Shown here: one piece after another, positions 5,413 through 5,651 of the stretch | How positions within the stretch are numbered: position 1 is the first letter of the stretch | Layout: every line of letters starts with the position of its first letter | Origin: Thermoplasmata archaeon | GTDB lineage: Archaea > Thermoplasmatota > Thermoplasmata > Thermoplasmatales > Thermoplasmataceae | Assembly: GCA_021850745.1 (NCBI GenBank) | Contig: JAJZKX010000144.1 | Location: forward strand, 1 to 5,651 | DNA length: 5,651 bases | Reading direction: 5' to 3' | The notes under the pieces: generated by a model | Told to the model about the DNA's origin: nothing | Databases searched by the model: none | Seen by the model: the letters and a program-made list of their open reading frames with translations, nothing else | Made by a program: the position numbers and the translations under genes

Positions 5413-5651
5413 TCTTCTTCTGGATCATGTCCCTGGTTCCTATATCATGGCGGACGTAATACTCCCCATGAATTTTCTTCAGACCGTTTTCCACGATGTC
5501 AGATGCATCCCAGATGCGGTCGGCGATGCCCACCACCGCAAGTGCCCTGGATGATGACATGACCACATTCTCCCTGGTTCCGGAAACTGCCGCATAATAG
5601 ATCTTCAGATTTTCATTCTCGAAATTTCCATCAATTTCAAGCGGGCATATG
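5399..5651 (-). CDS. purD: Phosphoribosylamine-glycine ligase, C-terminal part (cut by window edge)
   Basis: PurD joins phosphoribosylamine and glycine with ATP to make glycinamide ribonucleotide, the second step of purine synthesis. Only the last 83 residues and the stop (5399-5401) are inside the window; the frame is open to the right edge. The visible part is the C-terminal domain of the ATP-grasp enzyme: LKIYYAAVSGTRENVV, then SSSRALAVVGIADRIWDAS, then YYVRHDIGTRDMIQKKI. The serine-arginine pattern SSRALAVVGI and the ending HDIGTRDMI are typical of PurD C-termini. The ATP-grasp core and active site lie outside the window. The gene converges with the SelB-like gene and overlaps its end by 14 bases, so the two transcripts must end inside each other's coding region. 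Identification rests on a short stretch but the motifs are specific. Confidence 0.85.
   Translation of the reverse strand, partial: ICPLEIDGNFENENLKIYYAAVSGTRENVVMSSSRALAVVGIADRIWDASDIVENGLKKIHGEYYVRHDIGTRDMIQKKISQS

Noticed and set aside
5357..5554. Plus-strand open frame of 65 codons at the right end
   Set aside because: It is the antisense of the purD 3' end and overlaps the SelB-like gene in another frame; the minus-strand product matches the PurD C-terminus.
1..5651. Mobile element, CRISPR array or defence system
   Set aside because: No transposase, integrase, spaced repeats, tRNA or composition break was seen; all recognised genes are housekeeping or haem-related.

Overview
The window looks like part of a chromosome from an archaeon of the Thermoplasmatales type (Thermoplasma, Ferroplasma and relatives). 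The signs are an archaeal-type asparaginyl-tRNA synthetase, an archaeal SelB-like factor with a dead GTPase domain, arginine coded almost entirely by AGG/AGA, TTG start candidates, and archaeal BRE/TATA promoter elements close to start codons. The genus cannot be fixed from the sequence. No mobile element, CRISPR array, tRNA or rRNA is visible, and gene density is high.

Layout from left to right. Positions 1-549 (+) encode a DUF309-domain protein, followed by a T-tract terminator candidate. A BRE/TATA-like promoter at 624-637 precedes asnS (653-1948, +), and hemE (1965-2993, +) starts 16 bases after it, probably in the same transcript. A short AT-rich intergenic region then leads to an unrecognised 129-residue protein (3085-3474, +). 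Its stop codon lies inside an almost perfect 22-bp palindrome with a T-rich tail. A 98-base leader without a convincing gene (3502-3599) precedes a ferrochelatase gene (3600-4502, +). The ferrochelatase stop is followed after one base by the start of a SelB-like protein gene (4504-5412, +), with a good Shine-Dalgarno sequence inside the ferrochelatase end. The 3' end of purD (5399-5651, -) converges on this gene and overlaps it by 14 bases; it is cut by the window edge.

Functionally, hemE (uroporphyrinogen III to coproporphyrinogen III) and the ferrochelatase belong to one haem pathway. Most archaea make haem through the sirohaem route and lack both enzymes. The ferrochelatase carries the MAYG(S/T)P tyrosine typical of coproporphyrin ferrochelatases, so a coproporphyrin-dependent route is the best reading. 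AsnRS and purD are housekeeping genes. The most puzzling element is the tight coupling of a degenerate translation-factor-like protein to the ferrochelatase, with a small unknown protein and a strong palindrome between the two haem genes.
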